Origin: Chlorobiota bacterium
Lineage (GTDB): Bacteria; Bacteroidota; Chlorobiia; Chlorobiales; Chlorobiaceae
NCBI GenBank assembly: GCA_016866305.1
Contig: VGMX01000007.1
Location: forward strand, 1 to 64,000
Direction of reading: 5' to 3'
DNA: 64,000 nt
The position numbers were made by a program, and so were the translations under genes. The notes under the pieces were generated by a model. The model did not search any database. It was not told the origin of the DNA and was given only the letters and a program-made list of their open reading frames with translations. Position 1 is the stretch's first letter, and the number at the start of each line of letters is the position of its first letter. Shown one piece after another: positions 63,594-64,000 of the stretch.

Positions 63594-64000
63594 GGCCTTG
63601 ATGCTCTGATGGCGAAAGCCGAGACCAGCATGCCTGCCACGAGGAAGTTCTGCGCGATGGCGTTGTAGCGGACATCCATGGTTCTTGGCGAGCGTACGAG
63701 GCTGAACTGCAGGAGGAACTGCGGCACGATCAGCCCGGCGGCAACCGCACCGTACAGAGGCTGGCCGGAGAGCGCGAGCCAGAACGCGGCAAGCAGCTGG
63801 CCAAGGTTGATCAGCCCGGCGGCAATAAGTGCGGCATTCTTTTCGCCGAATACGGCCGGCAGGGTCCTGACACCGGCCAGCCGGTCGCCGTCCACCGATT
63901 TGAAGTCGTTGATGGTCATGGTGCCGGTGCTGGCGACGGTGTACGTGGCGGCAACGACGAGTGACGGAAGCAGGGATTCGAGGGTGAGCTCGGGGTTGTA
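63590..64000 (-). CDS. (Bacterio)chlorophyll synthase, ChlG/BchG/BchK family, 3' part
   Basis: The frame is open from the right window edge to a stop at 63590 and contains 136 residues, the C-terminal half of a UbiA-fold prenyltransferase. Motif ASTGTMTINDFKSVDGDRLA carries the second aspartate-rich site (NDxxxxxxD) and is followed by GVRTLPAVFGEKNAALIAAG, as in the ChlG, BchG and BchK group. These enzymes attach phytol, geranylgeraniol or (for BchK) farnesol to chlorophyllides. Which of the three it is cannot be told from this part. The N-terminus lies outside the window. Confidence 0.87.
   Translation of the reverse strand, partial: YNPELTLESLLPSLVVAATYTVASTGTMTINDFKSVDGDRLAGVRTLPAVFGEKNAALIAAGLINLGQLLAAFWLALSGQPLYGAVAAGLIVPQFLLQFSLVRSPRTMDVRYNAIAQNFLVAGMLVSAFAIRASRP

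Noticed and set aside
1-64000. CRISPR array, tRNA, rRNA, integrase or attachment sites
   Set aside because: Scanning the intergenic gaps showed no regular repeat-spacer pattern, no cloverleaf-like sequence and no integrase. Mobile content is limited to the transposase stub at 246-386.

Overview
The window comes from a green sulfur bacterium (Chlorobiaceae, Chlorobium/Pelodictyon-like). The evidence is a bchC gene for bacteriochlorophyllide dehydrogenase, the 3' part of a ChlG/BchG/BchK-type (bacterio)chlorophyll synthase at the right edge, a small chlorosome-envelope-like protein, and a Gram-negative cell plan with a TonB receptor, a fimbrial usher and YdbH/YnbE/YdbL. I saw no tRNA, rRNA, CRISPR array or intact transposase. 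Base composition is fairly GC-rich. Most genes are tightly packed and many overlap by 1 to 7 bases.

Layout. 0-1 kb: decayed accessory DNA with a HicB antitoxin tail, a REP-type transposase remnant and an orphan DUF433 antitoxin. 1.0-11.5 kb (+): a cobalamin riboswitch followed by a B12 uptake, assembly and remodelling operon (TonB receptor, bluB, cobQ, cobD, cbiB, cobO, btuC, a btuD with an extra domain, cbiR). 11.5-18.5 kb (-): a chaperone-usher-like fimbrial locus with four subunit genes, one of them frameshifted. 18.7-22.0 kb (+): the nucleotide-loop genes cobU, cobT, an alpha/beta hydrolase and cobS. The fimbrial island therefore lies between two halves of the cobalamin gene set.

22-40 kb is mostly housekeeping: a repeat protein, a decayed two-receiver signalling gene, the ydbH-ydbL-ynbE envelope lipid-transport set, DUF2141, an SMR efflux pump, a thioredoxin-TPR protein, a deoxyribonucleotidase-like HAD protein, an RlmI-like methyltransferase, a lipoprotein, Fe/Mn-SOD, coaE, an esterase, tatC, a polyprenyl synthase, a PASTA protein and DUF2934. 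40-48 kb holds a ClC channel with CBS domains, a BMP-type ABC transporter coupled to bchC, a PF04020 membrane protein, radA and folD. 48.5-53 kb (+) holds DUF3109-rpoN, hslV, hslU and aroQ.

53-59 kb combines intact genes (a Nudix-SagB fusion, a chlorosome-like protein, pepD) with gene corpses: a pfkA tail, a purT with its middle deleted, and a NifX-type protein reduced to its two ends. 58.8-64 kb carries a zinc alcohol dehydrogenase, an EEP-family nuclease-like protein, a ZIP transporter, and a coupled group running chlorophyll synthase, GT2, LOG.

The observations most worth following up are: the alpha/beta hydrolase locked between cobT and cobS, next to cbiR and with no cobC-like phosphatase in the window; the C-terminal domain fused to BtuD; the fimbrial locus with single-cysteine pilins and a sigma-54-like promoter; the bchC-ABC transporter coupling; the Nudix-SagB fusion; and the run of genes decayed by internal deletion. 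All functions are inferred by reading the translated sequence; no database search was run.
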